Positions 45,481-57,067 of a stretch of 64,000 nucleotides of DNA are shown piece by piece. The stretch is from the NCBI GenBank assembly GCA_016808115.1, contig JAEQBH010002865.1, positions 144,195 through 208,194 of the forward strand, given 5' to 3'. Position numbers and translations under genes: made by a program. The notes under the pieces were generated by a model. The model was not told the origin of the DNA. It saw only the letters and a program-made list of their open reading frames with translations, and made no database searches. Every line of letters begins with the position of its first letter. The stretch's first letter is position 1. The stretch comes from Tetrastigma voinierianum. Its lineage: Eukaryota; Streptophyta; Magnoliopsida; Vitales; Vitaceae.

Positions 45481-46200
45481 ATTCTTGAGCTGCAATTTGG
45501 TTTCATTTAACACCAAGCCAGCTCAATTTTACCAACTTCATTCATGGGGGGTCAAGGAGGAGGAACTCCTTAACCCCGGCAGTGGCTTGTGTTGCAGCCT
45601 TCATGCTTGGTCCATTCTTGTTGATTTTCTTCTCACTAGGTGATTTTGGGCTGACCAATGGCTCTGCAGGGGTGACTGATGACAACTCCCAATCAACTGC
45701 TTCATCTTGGTTAGCCAATCTTGTACCTCATGGACATTTGGGCTTCCTCAAAAAGATTTTGACCAATTGAGCAGACTTCATTGCTTCCTTCTTATCATCT
45801 TCCACTAGCTTGTGCTTGTTACTCAAGTGAAAAATATTGAGCTCCAATGTCATGTTGCCAAATGTGAGCTGCATGACTCCATTTCGGCAATTGATGATTG
45901 CATTGGCAATGGCTAAAAATGGCCTTCCCAGGATAATTGGCACATGATTAGGCCCACTTGCTATTGGCTTAGTATCAAGCACTACAAAGTCCACTGGGTA
46001 GCAGAATTTGTCTACCTTTACCAACACATCCTCAACTATTCCCTTAGGCTTCACCGATCGATCGGCCAATGATAGAGTGACGTTGGTAGGCTTAAGCTCC
46101 CCTAAACCTAACTGAGTATGACAGTAGGTTTACACTAGCCCCCAAATCTAGCAGTGCTTTGTCTATGCAAGTTCCACCAATATTGACTGATATTGTGGGG
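45481..46200 (-). pseudogene. Athila-B protease remnant
   Basis: The main frame (45728-46069) is well kept over 113 residues, with Val-Lys-Val-Asp-Lys-Phe-Cys-Tyr-Pro-Val-Asp-Phe-Val-Val-Leu-Asp and Leu-Gly-Arg-Pro-Phe-Leu-Ala, typical of Athila protease. The active-site triad, just upstream in another frame, reads Asp-Leu-Gly (46140-46148) instead of Asp-Ser-Gly, followed by the usual Ala-Ser-Val-Asn. The protein continues into a linker rich in Lys, Glu and Pro that ends near 45500, where RT should begin but does not. Confidence 0.88.
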
Positions 46201-47640
46201 GATCCTGGGTCCTTGTATTTTACTGGGGTCTTGCTTTGGATTATGGCACTGACTTGCTCGGTTAGGAAGGCTTTCTTTTCAATGCCTAACCCTTTCTTGA
46301 CTCGTGCATTGTGTCCTTAAGAACTTCAAGATAAGTCGACTCGCTTAATCATGTCATGCAGGAATGTTTACCTTCACTGGGCCTTAGCACCTCCCAAATT
46401 TCAGCTGCCTGGGATTTCTTTCGCCTCGCAGGAAAATGGAGGGGGATGCTTTTCTTCACTGGATCTTCACTGATGATTAACCTTTCGGGCTCAGATTCCT
46501 TTTCCTTGCATGTTTCTTCAAAGAATATGGGCATCAGTTACTCTATTTCTCTTCCACTCCTTAGAGTGATGATAGCTTTCACTTCATCCATCCCTGAATT
46601 GCTGGATGAGCCTACCTCATGGACCCCTTTTGGATTAGGTAATGTTTGGGAAGGGAACCTTCCTCTCTCTTGTACCTCCAGCAGATTGTTGATTTTTGTG
46701 ATTGAATACTGCAGGTTGTCAATTTTCTGATTAAGATTGCTCTCAAGCCCATCTATTCTTTTGTTCAGTGTACTTTCTACAGTATCAATTCTTTGTGCCA
46801 ATTGTACATTTATCCCCTTTTGCTCCTCCACAAAATTGCCTACCACCTTGCTCAAATTCAATATAGCTTGTTCAACAGGAGAAGTGGATGATGTTGGCTG
46901 TGGTTGAGATGAGGAACCAAACTGTTGCTCGGGGCACCAAAGTGTTATAGGCGTGGGGATTAGGTTCCAGAGAGGTTAGGTGATTCTTCCAATCGAATTG
47001 TACGTGTTAACGCATAGGGCATTCGACAGGCCTTGTATTGGCCCACTATTAGCATGTTCGACATCAAATCCTCACCGATGGGAATGGATAATGTTCTCCC
47101 GACGGACAAAGGTCGACAATTGATGAAACGGGTCGGGCTCGTGCAGTATTTTCTATCACTGCCTACACTTCATGGAGCCTCTTTCCTTCTAGCTCCTCCA
47201 CCTTCCTAGCTAGGGTTGAAATATTTGCTTTCATTTCCATGTCCTCCGAAAGTGTAAAAATTCCTCCCCTTTGGTGGGCTAAGGGCCCATTTTCCATCTC
47301 TCGTTCAACCATCCCAACCCTTGGAAGTTTCAGCCACATAATCCAAGAAACTATAGCTTCATCCTCGGATGCTTGCTCGGGAGTCACCTCCACACATGGC
47401 TTCCTGCAGCGCTACTTCATGGCAGGGGACATACCCATTGTAGAAATGATTCACTAGCATCCATGTATCAAAACCATGGTGTGGACATGCATTGATGTCT
47501 CTATGAACCTCTCCCAACACCGATAGAATTTCATTGTCATAGGCCGTGCAAGTGTAGATCCGCTCTTCAAATTGTTGGTCTTTGGTTGCACTAAAGAATT
47601 TCTTCAAAATTCAGCTTGAAGATCGCCCAATTTCTAATCG
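46201..47640 (-). pseudogene. Athila-B gag remnant
   Basis: An Athila-type Gag in several frames. 47359-47607 covers a Cys-Pro-His-His-Gly-Phe-Asp-Thr-Trp motif followed by Phe-Tyr-Asn-Gly. 47163-47393 has acidic coiled-coil sequence. 46538-46861 has a coiled coil with a repeated Leu-Asn-Lys-Arg/Leu-Glu-Ser-Asn-Leu-Asn-Gln pattern and ends with Ile-Thr-Leu-Arg-Ser-Gly-Arg-Glu, the hallmark shortly before protease. 46349-46534 continues into the Gag-protease linker. Three or more frameshifts break it. Confidence 0.88.
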
Positions 47641-48255
47641 TATCGGCCTCAAGTAATTTGGAGCCATATTTTGGCTATTCTGAGGGTTAACGGGAATGCC
47701 TTTCGATTAATACTCCATGTCGTATTATACCCTCCTTAAAAAGTGGATATTTTCTCAAATTCCGTGATAGTGAATATGGATTATTTTTTCATACCATGAA
47801 ATGTGGAGGCAGGTAGGGTTCACACATCTTATCGTGAGGCATGATGTACAGTGGAGTTATTCATCTCTAGAGGTGCATGTGATCCCTCATTATACGTTGT
47901 CAGATTCACCGGGTACTCGTCGACTTTACGTTTTTCGGCAGAGGATCCATCTGTGTACACCGCCAGAACCTTAGCCAATCGGTGTATCGATTCTTTGCAA
48001 TTCCACTCGATATCTTTTCAGTCTCAAGTCGATAAACACCTATTACACAAAATTAGACACAACAAAGTACACAAACAAGCTTGCCAAAAAGGTCAGTGTT
48101 AGCTAAAACAAAAATCAACTATAAGAAGCAAAAATTGCCAAGTAGAGAAAACTTGCAGTTAAAGCAATTGAAATTCAAAAAGGATTAAAAGGTCACCTAC
48201 ACTTGTAATGTGGATTACAAGTACACATCAACTCATCGGCACGTAGTTCGCACCA
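47641..48255 (-). other. Athila-B 5' leader
   Basis: Between the primer binding site and gag, with no long frame on the coding strand. A frame at 47851-48102 on the opposite strand is not recognisable. Confidence 0.5.
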
Positions 48256-48272
48256 TCCCCAAGAACGCACCA
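48256..48272 (-). promoter_or_regulatory. Athila-B primer binding site
   Basis: On the coding strand TGGTGCGTTCTTGGGGA lies 2 nt from the LTR end. It matches the tRNA-Asp-type Athila site (TGGCGCCGTTGCCGGGGA) apart from four changes, counting one missing base. Confidence 0.75.
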
Positions 48273-48274
48273 TT

Positions 48275-49722
48275 TGATTATGGCCACCTGGGTAGAACGG
48301 AATCAACAATATTTTGCTTCTATGTTCTTCCTATCGCCAGAATGGGCTATCGAATTGTCAACACGATGGCTGATCCCACGACGATTCGCATCACCGTGCT
48401 TGAAAATGGTGAGACTTTTGTTTGGATTTTTAGATTGCTAAAAACATGGATTAGGCTGATTGTTCATCGGTTAATCGTTATGGCTTGTAATGAAGGTGAA
48501 ATGGTGTTCTTGAAGGTTGTCACTAGCTTGATAACATGGGTTATTAGTGTCTAAACAGCTTCTTTTCGCATTGCAAGCCAACATATAAGTCAGTTTCAAA
48601 ACCGATCTTTGTTTAGTTATGAAACCCAACCTCTATAATTCATTCCTCTATTTGAGTCTAATCACACTTAGTAAGCATTCACGTCCCAAGCCGCTTGAAA
48701 TTCAGCATTTAACCTCGTTTACGGCCAGAATGACATCTGTGACGTCACAGTATCTGCCAAGAATGCATCGGCCCCTAGCATGGCAAAGTATCGACTAATG
48801 AATGACATAATGGTATTAAACCCTAGTTGTAACAGGAACATAAATGACTGCATCATTTAGCTACGAGACAACTTCAAAGAGTCCCAAACAGGGTCTAGCA
48901 ACCCTCCTCTTCAAGGCTATGAGGTCAAGCTGCCATCCCTTGAGCGTCCCCAAGGGTGTGGCTCGCAAATGAGAATGAGGAGAGAGAAGAGAGCAAAATA
49001 AGACCTAAAATGAAAAGCTGGAAACTGTATTAATGGAAAAGTTAGGGTTACAAAGTTGTAGGTGGGGCTTATATAGCCAACCCCAAGGTGTGAAATGACA
49101 AAATTGCATAAAATATGAAATTACAATAGGGGCTACATGGTAATTTATCAAAACGTATCTGTTGAATCAGCATACCAAAATTATTGTATGTACCATTTTC
49201 TATGCGAAGAATTTATTAGATAGCTTAAAATTTCGCTATGCTAGCTAATTTTTGCTAGCCTAGCGAATTCCCATAAGAGATAGCTAAATTGAGAAATTTC
49301 ACTATGATTCAGAATCTCGCAGTTTCATAGTCTTTCGCTTATGATCATAAATTTTCGCAATCTCAAATAAATTTTCGCAATCATAGCGAAAATCCCTAGT
49401 TTGCTCCTGCTTCCCTGTTTTGCTACTGCATCACTTCCTGCACTTTTTATTCATCACTTTGCCTTCGATTCTTCAACTCATCTTGACATTTCATCGCCTC
49501 AGCTTGGTGAAATTACCGAGGATTCTTGCATTCAGCACCAATAAGAAGCCAAGCTTGTTGACTGAGGTTCCCAAGACCTGCAAAACTACCCAAAACTATC
49601 TCAAACAAACTGGCGCTAAGTGGACATGAACATGACAATTGGCTTAATCCATGATTAGTGCGCAAAAACACTCAAACCTATCTTGAATGGGGTGGCCCAA
49701 AATAGCACTTGGGCACTAATCA
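48275..49722 (-). repeat. Athila-B 5' LTR
   Basis: It is 1448 bp, from TGATTATGGCCACC to GGGCACTAATCA, homologous to 40541-42059 with many differences. It contains the palindromic array at 49190-49400 and a decayed form of the stem-loop at 48936-48956. Confidence 0.88.
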
Positions 49723-49929
49723 GTTTTCCTGTGTGGTAACCAATTATAATCATAGTGTCTAAACACTTAATCCACCGACATTGCCTCAAGTTCCCATTCC
49801 TTTGAGTTAATGTGATACTTCAAGACTTTATGATCTGTAAATATTCTACATTTTCACCATATAAGTAATGTCGCCATATTTTCAATGTGAACACTACCAC
49901 TGCCAATTATAGATCATGTGCGGGATAAT
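49723..49929 (-). pseudogene. chromo-B RNase H middle fragment
   Basis: This 207-bp piece between Athila-B and Athila-C encodes on the minus strand the chromovirus RNase H stretch from Tyr-Pro-Ala-His-Asp-Leu through Leu-Lys-Ile-Trp-Arg-His-Tyr-Leu-Tyr-Gly and Thr-Asp-His-Lys-like sequence to a Pro-Gly-Lys equivalent, with frameshifts. Its left end continues at 40540 and its right end at 60066, which shows it was once contiguous with both. Confidence 0.85.
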
Positions 49930-50264
49930 TGATTAGTGCCCAAAAAGTGCTATTTTGAGCCCTATTCAAGATAGGTTTTGAGTCCTTTTTGCGCACTAAT
50001 CATATCAATTAAGTCAATTGATGTGTGCAGGTCCACTTAGTTTCACTAATTCCATTTCGAGTTTGTTTTTGGTAATTTCACAGGGTTTTTGCGTGCCTCA
50101 GCCAATTAGTTTAACTTTGATGTAAAGATATGTGCCGAATGTTGAGGATTCACAATGATTTCAACCAATAAAAATTGAACCAATGTGAAGTGGATTTTGA
50201 AGGAAAATGGGATGCAGTGGCAAAAAGGAGGATGCTGAGTACGTGCTGAAGCAGAGCAACTTGT

Positions 50265-50605
50265 GAATTTCACAGGATTGCGAAATTTCGCTGGGATTGC
50301 GAAAATTTCGCAATCATAGCGAAAATTTCGCAATCCTAGCGAAATTGAGAATTTTCGCTAGGCTAGCGAAATTTACTGTGCCTAGCGAAAATTCCCAATT
50401 TCGCTATCTCACACAAATTTCGCTAGGCTAGCGAAATTTCGCTAGCTAGCGAAATTCTCGCTGCTTGTTGAAATTCACTGTTGATAGCTTAGGTTCTTCA
50501 ATTTCACATATTCGTATAGAATTCCTCGTTAGGGCTAGCGAAATTTCGCTAGGCTAGCGAAATTTTCGCTATGCTAGCGAAATCCCCCTGCATAGCGAAA
50601 TTGCC
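50265..50605. repeat. Palindromic TTTCGCTAG/CTAGCGAAA array
   Basis: At least eight copies of variants of TTTCGCTAGGCTAGCGAAA, with some singles such as ATTGCGAAAATTTCGCAATC. Each can fold into a hairpin of up to 9 bp. Equivalent, more decayed arrays sit at 33380, 41505, 49190 and 58755 in the other LTRs of this family. Confidence 0.85.
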
Positions 50606-50717
50606 TGTGTTTTTGGAATTTTTGATGCCAAACAACCCCGTTTTGGTGTATTACTATTTTAGCCCTTATGTAATTTCATATTTTAGGCATTTTGGTAGTT
50701 TCACACTTTGGATGTAC

Positions 50718-50725
50718 TATATAAA
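50718..50725 (+). promoter_or_regulatory. Athila-C LTR TATA box
   Basis: TATATAAA is about 790 bp into the LTR. It is matched at 59190-59197 in the 3' LTR and by TATATAAG at 33746-33753 in solo-2. Confidence 0.6.
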
Positions 50726-50836
50726 CTCCCCACAAACTTGAAACTCAAGCACCATTTACAAAGTTTCGTAACTTTCATTTTAGGGTTGCATTTACTTCTT
50801 CTCTCTCCTCTTCTTTCATTTCAGTCGCCAAACACA

Positions 50837-50860
50837 CCCTCGAGGATGACAACTCAAGGG
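50837..50860 (+). promoter_or_regulatory. Conserved stem-loop downstream of TATA
   Basis: CCCTCGAG, an 8-nt loop GATGACAA, then CTCAAGGG. The copy at 59321-59344 has a perfect 8-bp stem. The other three LTRs keep it with a few changes. It would lie about 120 nt into the transcript. Confidence 0.6.
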
Positions 50861-51573
50861 ATGCTCAAGGTTCTACAGCTTTGAAAAGGAGGGTTAAGCA
50901 GTTTGGTTTTGGGGGTTGCTGCAAGTTGTCCTCATGCTTAAATGACACAGATATCGCATTTATGGTTCCATACCTTCCAAACTAGGGCTTAATGCCATTT
51001 AATGTTGTTCCTTCGTCAATATCACATGTAGGTTCAAGCAGGCATGCTTAATGCTAGATGCACCGATATCCTTCTTTAGATGCCATTTACGAGCCATCAA
51101 ATAAGGTTAAATGCTAGGGCTTTAAACCTAATGGGATTTTGAATGCTTATACTTGGTTTGACTCAAATATGGTGGTTCTAGTGGTTAGGCTCTTATGGTT
51201 AAACAAAGATCCGGTTTTGGGATTCACTATAGTCATTTGCCCTAATGCGAGGAAATAAAACCTGAGGACACCTTAACACCCCCATGTTATCGAGCTAGTG
51301 ACCTTAAGCCTCAGTTACCATTTCACACTTCACTTTAAACCATTACAAGTATTCGCTGAACATACAACTCCCACTGCTTAACAAAAATCCGAAAATCTAA
51401 ACAAAAGCTCCCACCATTTTCCGTAAAACACCGATGCAAATCATTCATAGGATGAAAACTCATCCCCGTGAGTTCACCTAGATCGCTTATGCTGCAGAGC
51501 TTGACTACGGGGCAAGAGGAGGAACTAAGGATACAAATATTGTCGATTATGAATCACCCTCACGTAATGACCA

Positions 51574-52083
51574 AGGTGTAATTTTGCATCCATTAAGGCG
51601 TAGTGACTTCTAGATCTTTTTGAATTACGCTTACGTGAATCGCAAGTTTTCACTACTTTGCGCTATCGCGACTGCTTTTTGTTTCATGGGCCATTTTTGT
51701 TTTAACTAACACTGACCTTTTGGGCAAGAGTGCTTGTGTTCCTTGTTGTATCTCATTTTGTGTAACAGGTGTTTATGCAGCACTAGGATAGAGGGACATC
51801 AGGTATACTGCAAAGAGTCAGTACACCAGTTGAGCAAGGTTATGAAATCAGTGTACACAGTGAGAATATGGATCCTCTAACGAGAAACAAGTAAAAGTCA
51901 AGCACCCCTATGAATCCAACAACATACTTAGTACCGATGAGGGAACACATACACCTCTCCTAGAGTGAGTGCTCCCTCCCGCATCATACTCCAACCGAGG
52001 ATGTAGCAAAGGAGATTCACTCAAGGCTCCATGCTTCCCACATTTCGCAGTATGGAGAATGAAAATCCGTATTCACACATACG
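51574..52083 (+). other. Athila-C 5' leader
   Basis: Untranslated stretch between LTR and gag. No recognisable structure or frame. Confidence 0.5.
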
Positions 52084-53345
52084 GATTTTGAGGAAGTATT
52101 GCGCACCGGCGAAGGCATAACCGATATGGAGTCATTTCAAACCAAAGCATTCCCCGACATCGAAAGATAAGGCCAAAATATGGCTCAATCCATCAAATGA
52201 ACGATTAGAAATCGGGCTGATTCGCTGAATTCTTGAAGAAATTCTTCGCTAAAAGACTAACAAATTTGAAGAGACGCATCTACACCTACTCAAATTCTTT
52301 GACAATGAGAAGTTTTATCGCTATTGAAAGATTCATGGATACCACTGTCATTCACATCACAGGGTTCGACACTGGATGTTAGTGAATCATTTCTATGATA
52401 TATGTCTCCAAATTACATATGAAGCAACTATTGGAGACCATGTGTGGAGGTAACTTTTTTTGAGCAAAACTGATGAGGCCATGACTTTTTGAAACTATGG
52501 CTTAAACCTCAAAGGCATGGGATGAACCGAATCCAAGGGAAGCCGAACGATCAAAGCCTTCGAACCACTTGAGGGGGGGCATTTATCCACTTTCCGAAGA
52601 CACATAGATGAAAGCAAAATTGACCACTTTGACTCGAAGGGCCGGAGGAGCCGAAACAGAGAAGCCAGCCACTAAATGCAAGCAAGAATGAGTTAATTGC
52701 ATCTCATCCAGCCTTGTTTGATTATCGACAAATAGTCATCCCGAGAGCACTCACAAGAGCATGCCCATGTCCTAAATCAAAATAAACCAACGGCGATGCC
52801 CCATATGGCAACACCTATAACCCTAATTGGAGAAATCATCCAAACCTATCATGGAAGCCAAAACCCCCTGCATATGTCCCTCCAGGAGCATAGCAGCAGT
52901 TTGGCTCCACTTCAACACAACAACAACCTACTCCAATATCTTCTCCGGTTGAGCAGGCGATCTTGAATTTAAGTAAAGTGGTAGGCACATTTGTAGAAGA
53001 ACAAAAGGTACCGTAATGTCCGTATCAACTAAAATTGAAGCAGTTGAGAGCTCACTCAACAGGAAACTGGACAATATGCACTCTGAGATTTCAAGGTTGT
53101 CCAACCAGCAGCTGCAGGGTTCAGAAAAAGGGAAGGTTCCTTCCCAGTCACAACAACAACATAAAGGAGTGCATGAAATAGGCTCAACCAATGATCCAAA
53201 TGCAAGAATTGATGAAGTAAAGGCAGTGGTGACTTTAAGGAGTGGTAAAGAACTGAGACCGTTAGCCCCATCCTTCTAGCCAACCAGCCCCCACTCGTAG
53301 CTGACTCACAAGAAGATCAACAAGAATAGAGAAGAGGTGAAGAAC
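52084..53345 (+). pseudogene. Athila-C gag remnant
   Basis: Pieces of Athila Gag lie in several frames. 52110-52440 carries Met-Ala-Gln-Ser-Ile, an Ala-Glu-Phe-Leu-Lys-Lys-Phe-Phe-type stretch and a region ending near a His-Phe-Tyr motif (about 52385). The 53016-53279 frame is a coiled coil followed by Asp-Glu-Val-Lys-Ala-Val-Val-Thr-Leu-Arg-Ser-Gly-Lys-Glu, the Gag C-terminal hallmark shared with Athila-B. Multiple stops lie between 52440 and 53000. Confidence 0.82.
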
Positions 53346-53589
53346 AGTAAAATTCTCCATTCCACAGGCTCTCCGAAAAAAGAAAAGTTATGTTAACCAA
53401 ACAGAAATGCTGAGGTTTTGTGGCAAGGTGTTAACATTCCTCCTTGACATGATCAAACAAGTCCCCACTCTTATGCGAATTCTCAAGGACTTATGAACGG
53501 TAAAAAGAGGGTTTAATGTAAACACACACTTTTCGATCGAGCAAGGAGTGCTATCATTGAGTGCAAGACTCAGTGAAATATAAAGACCT

Positions 53590-53910
53590 GGGATGCCCTA
53601 CACAATCTGGTTAATATTGAGGCATTGCGTGAGAAAACACCGTTAGACTCGGGAGCTAGTGTGAACCTCGTTGTCGTATTCCATGTACAAGAACTTGGTT
53701 TGCGAACTTAAACTCACGTCCATCACATCGCCACTAGCCGACAGTCTATTAAGATACCAAAGGGGACCATTGAGGACGTATAATACAAGTGACGTATTCT
53801 ACTATCCAGTGGACTTTGTCAGATTTATTACTGCAGAGTCGATATATGGGAACCAATCATGTGCCCACTATTGGGAGAGACCACTAAGCATTCAATGCTA
53901 ATAAATCGCT
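53590..53910 (+). pseudogene. Athila-C protease remnant
   Basis: The triad is intact as Asp-Ser-Gly (53646-53654) in Asp-Ser-Gly-Ala-Ser-Val-Asn. A frameshift follows and a second frame (53671-53901) continues with Lys-Asn-Leu-Val-Cys-Glu-Leu-Lys-Leu-Thr-Ser-Ile-Thr and Phe-Tyr-Tyr-Pro-Val-Asp-Phe-Val, then decays before the Leu-Gly-Arg-Pro end. The linker to RT (53911-54430) is non-open. Confidence 0.8.
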
Positions 53911-54430
53911 TTCGAATGGGGTTATAACTCACATTTGGGAATATGACCTAGAACTCAATATTATTTTCTATCTGAGGTGCCATATGCACGCAGAGTGAAG
54001 ATGACTGTGAAGAAGTCTCGTATGATAGATGCAATTCTGAAGAAATAGGCTAACGAGCAAAGAAGTGCAAGATGTATTAACCCCATATCTCAAGGTTTTG
54101 GAGTAACAACAGGAACCTCAATCCATGAGCTTATACAGGGTATTGGAGGAGAAAAAATAGAAATTTACCTCTATTAACTCGGGTTAAGAACTGAAGGGAA
54201 CCCCAACAAGCTAGAGCTCAAACCCTCCTACTGAGTCAAGTATGCATTTCTCGGGAAGAAAACGGGCACGTCCGGCCTGTGATTTCATCACTGTTGACCA
54301 CTCACAAGAGAATAACCTGCTGCACCTTCTAAGAAGGAACAAGCAAGCATCGGGTGGAAAATTTCGATTTAAAAGGCATAAACCAGCCACCGCACTCCAT
54401 CAAGCATTAACCTGTAAGAGGAGTCTAAGG

Positions 54431-55210
54431 TCGTTAGCACCCACGTGAGGTTGAACCCCCACCTATAGGAAGTAGTTCGCATTGAAGTCCTGAAATTGCT
54501 CCAAGCCGGTATCATTTACCCCATTTCTGATAGCACTTGGGTGAGCCCAACTCAGGTGGTGCCTAAGAAGTCAGGAGTGACAACTGTGAAAAATGAAAAG
54601 GGTGAAGAATTGTCTACCCGTCTCACTACCGGTTGGAGAGTGTGCATAGATTATAGGAGGCTCAATGAGGTAACAAGAAAATATCACTTCCCGTTGCCAT
54701 TCATCGATCAGCTCCTTGAGAGGGTTTCCGGACACCCATTCTATTGCTTTTTGGATGGGTATTCGTGGTATTTCCCGCATAGAGATCGCTCTTAGGATCA
54801 GAAAGACCACTTTCACTTGTCCATTTAGTACATATGCTTATAGGAGGATGCCTTTTGGTCTTTGCAACGCCCCAGCCACTTTTCAGAGATGTATGCTTAG
54901 CATGTTCAGCGATATGGTGGAGCGCATAATGGAAGTATACATGGATGACATCACTGTATATGGAGGCGATTTTGAAGAATGTCTGACTAATCTGGAGGCC
55001 ATCCTGCAAAGGTGCATAGAGAAGAACTTGGTGCTTAACTGGGAGAAGTGTCATTTTATGGTTAACCAAGGAATTGTACTGGGGCACATTATTTCCAACA
55101 GGGGAATAGAAGTCGATAAAGCAAAGATTGAACTTATTTTTTCTAATTGGCTGCCCCCAACTCGTAAAACAAGCAGTAATTCTGTCATGCGTGCTCTACG
55201 TAAGATTCAT
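54431..55210 (+). pseudogene. Athila-C reverse transcriptase remnant
   Basis: Two overlapping frames. 54496-54795 has Ile-Tyr-Pro-Ile-Ser-Asp-Ser-Thr-Trp-Val-Ser-Pro, Val-Val-Pro-Lys-Lys-Ser-Gly, Trp-Arg-Val-Cys-Ile-Asp-Tyr-Arg-Arg-Leu-Asn and Phe-Leu-Asp-Gly-Tyr-Ser. 54716-55213 carries Arg-Arg-Met-Pro-Phe-Gly-Leu-Cys-Asn-Ala-Pro-Ala-Thr-Phe-Gln and the catalytic Tyr-Met-Asp-Asp (54938-54949), with both aspartates kept. The frame change at about 54770 disrupts the palm. The thumb end (Gly-Ile-Val-Leu-Gly-His) is present near 55072. Confidence 0.92.
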
Positions 55211-55730
55211 TAAAGACTTCTCGAAGATCGCTAAACCCCTCAGACAAGCTCCTAGAGAAAGATGCCAAATTTGTTCGAGAAAGAATGCCATGGTGAGCTT
55301 TGGAAGAGCTGAATCCCATTTGACTACTAATTCAATAGTATGAGCACCTAACTCGGGCGCTGCCTTTTGAAGTAATGTGTGATGCCGTGATCTTGCCATT
55401 GGCAAAGATTTCACAAAGAGAAGATGTGGGAAACCTCATGTAGTCTATTATGCAAAACCTTGAATGAAGCACAAAGGAATTATACTACTACATAGAAGGA
55501 ATTATCAAGTAAGGTGGTCTATGCTTTAGACAAATTCTCGAGCATACTCTGGGCCTGTCCGATGAGGTCATTTTTACTGACCATTCCTCTTGAAATATCT
55601 TCCGACCAAGCAGAAATGTGAAAGCAAGGCTCATCCGATGGGTTCTTTTACTTCCAGAGTTTAATCTTGCAAATTAAAGACAAGAAGTGGCAGATAATGT
55701 GAGTGGCGTATCATTTTTCAAGGTTAACAA
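55211..55730 (+). pseudogene. Athila-C RNase H remnant
   Basis: Heavily degraded. Short matches to the Athila RNase H occur around 55375 (Cys-Asp-Ala-Val-Ile) and at 55600-55700 (Arg-Trp-Val-Leu-Leu-Leu-Pro-Glu-Phe-Asn-Leu equivalent, then Val-Ala-Asp), running into the Leu-Ser-Arg-like end at about 55715. No frame longer than about 70 residues. Confidence 0.7.
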
Positions 55731-57067
55731 TAGCCCATGACACTCATAGCCCACCCATCAATGATGAATTCCCTGAAGAATCCCTAATGCAGCTGGAAAA
55801 AGCTCCCTGGTATGCTCACATTGCCAATTTCCTCGCCACAGGGGAAATCCCATCAGAGTGGAAAGAACAGGATAAAAGGTATTTCTTTGCGAAGATCCAT
55901 TCCTATTATTGGGAAGAACCCTTCTTGTTCAAATACTGTGCAGATCAAATAATCAGGAAGTGCGTGCCCGAGAGGCAAGAGGGAATTCTCAGGCACGCTA
56001 TGAGAGTGCTCCGGTGGTCATTTTGTTTCCCTTAAGACAAAGAATGAAGGTGTACAAGAGCTCTGTTTCTACTGCCTTCCTTGTTCATGAAGCACACCAA
56101 ATGTGCCGTGATATGTGATAGATGCCAAAGATCGAAGTTGTCTCGTCACATGACGCCTTTGAACCCAATTTAGGTCGAGCTATTCGATGTGTGGGGCATC
56201 GATTTACGGGACCTTTTCCCACGTATGGTCATAATGTGCATATTTTGGTGGGGGTAGACTATGTGTCCAAGTGGGTCAGGCAATCCCCGTAAAACCAATG
56301 AGCACAAAGTGTACTTTAAATTTCGAAAAACAAACATTTTTTTCCAGGTTCGTGGGGTGCTAAAGGCCATTATTACGATGGAGGTTCACATTTCGCAACA
56401 AACCTTTGAAAACCTCATGGCTAAATATGGTGTGAAACACAAGAGTGAGCCAATTCCTACCATCCTCAAACAAGTGGTCAAGTGGAACTTGCTAATGTGG
56501 AGATAAGACCATTCTCGATGAAGGTGGTAAATAAATAATGAAAAGACTGGTCCATCAAAACCGCGATTCATCAGGGCCTACAGAACAACTTTCAAGACAA
56601 TCCTGGGAATGTCCCCATTCGTTGGTCTATGGTAAAGCGCACACCTTCCAAAGGAGATCGAATATAAGGCATGGGCGGGCAATTAAAAAGCTAAACATGA
56701 ATCTAAGCAGGGCCGAAGTCAAGAGATTCCTAATCTCTCAATGAGTCAGGAAGAAATATGAAATGATGCCTATTTGAATTCGAAGATTGCAAAGGAAAGA
56801 TCCAAGAAATGGCATGACCAAATGATAACTGGGAAGAATTTCAGCGAGGGGGACCAAGTCCTCCTGTATGACTCCAAACTTCATCTATTTCCGGGCAAGC
56901 TCAAGTCACGATGGACGGGTCCATTCATTGTTCAGCGGGCATACCCCAATGGTTCAGTGGACCTACGTGATCCAAATGATGATAGGGTGATCAAAGTCAA
57001 TGGACAAAGGGTGAAGCCCTATGTTTTGCGTGCCAGACTTCTGAGTCCCATACCAATATCGCGCCTC
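55731..57067 (+). pseudogene. Athila-C integrase remnant
   Basis: The 55703-56035 frame includes the linker (Glu-Lys-Ala-Pro-Trp-Tyr-Ala-His-Ile-Ala-Asn) and the start of the zinc-binding region with Ile-Arg-Lys-Cys-Val-Pro. Core remnants lie at 56180-56500 (Val-Trp-Gly-Ile-Asp with the first Asp; Ala-Lys-Tyr-Gly-Val-Lys-His-Lys) but are split by frameshifts. The C-terminal part, 56774-57067, is 98 residues and well kept, with Lys-Lys-Trp-His-Asp, Gly-Asp-Gln-Val-Leu-Leu-Tyr-Asp-Ser and Lys-Ser-Arg-Trp-Thr-Gly-Pro-Phe. The stop at 57068 is the natural end. Confidence 0.88.

Larger units (their letters stand above)
40541..49722 (-). mobile_element. Athila-B: internally rearranged Athila element
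   Basis: A 9.2 kb minus-strand element with LTRs at 40541-42059 and 48275-49722, a primer site at 48256-48272 and a G-rich polypurine tract at 42060-42069. Flanking GCCTT (40536) and GTTTT (49723) look like a 5-bp duplication altered by two C-to-T changes. Order on its coding strand: gag, protease, AT-rich leader, 1.9 kb GC-rich block, spacer. RT, RNase H and integrase are wholly missing, so it is non-autonomous. It lies in the RNase H of chromo-B and shares LTRs and spacer with Athila-C. Confidence 0.88.
49930..51573 (+). repeat. Athila-C 5' LTR
   Basis: It starts TGATTAGTGCCC; its right boundary is blurred and placed by alignment with the other copies. It carries the clearest palindromic array of the family (50265-50605), a TATA box at 50718-50725 and the stem-loop at 50837-50860. 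The primer site downstream is not recognisable. Confidence 0.85.
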
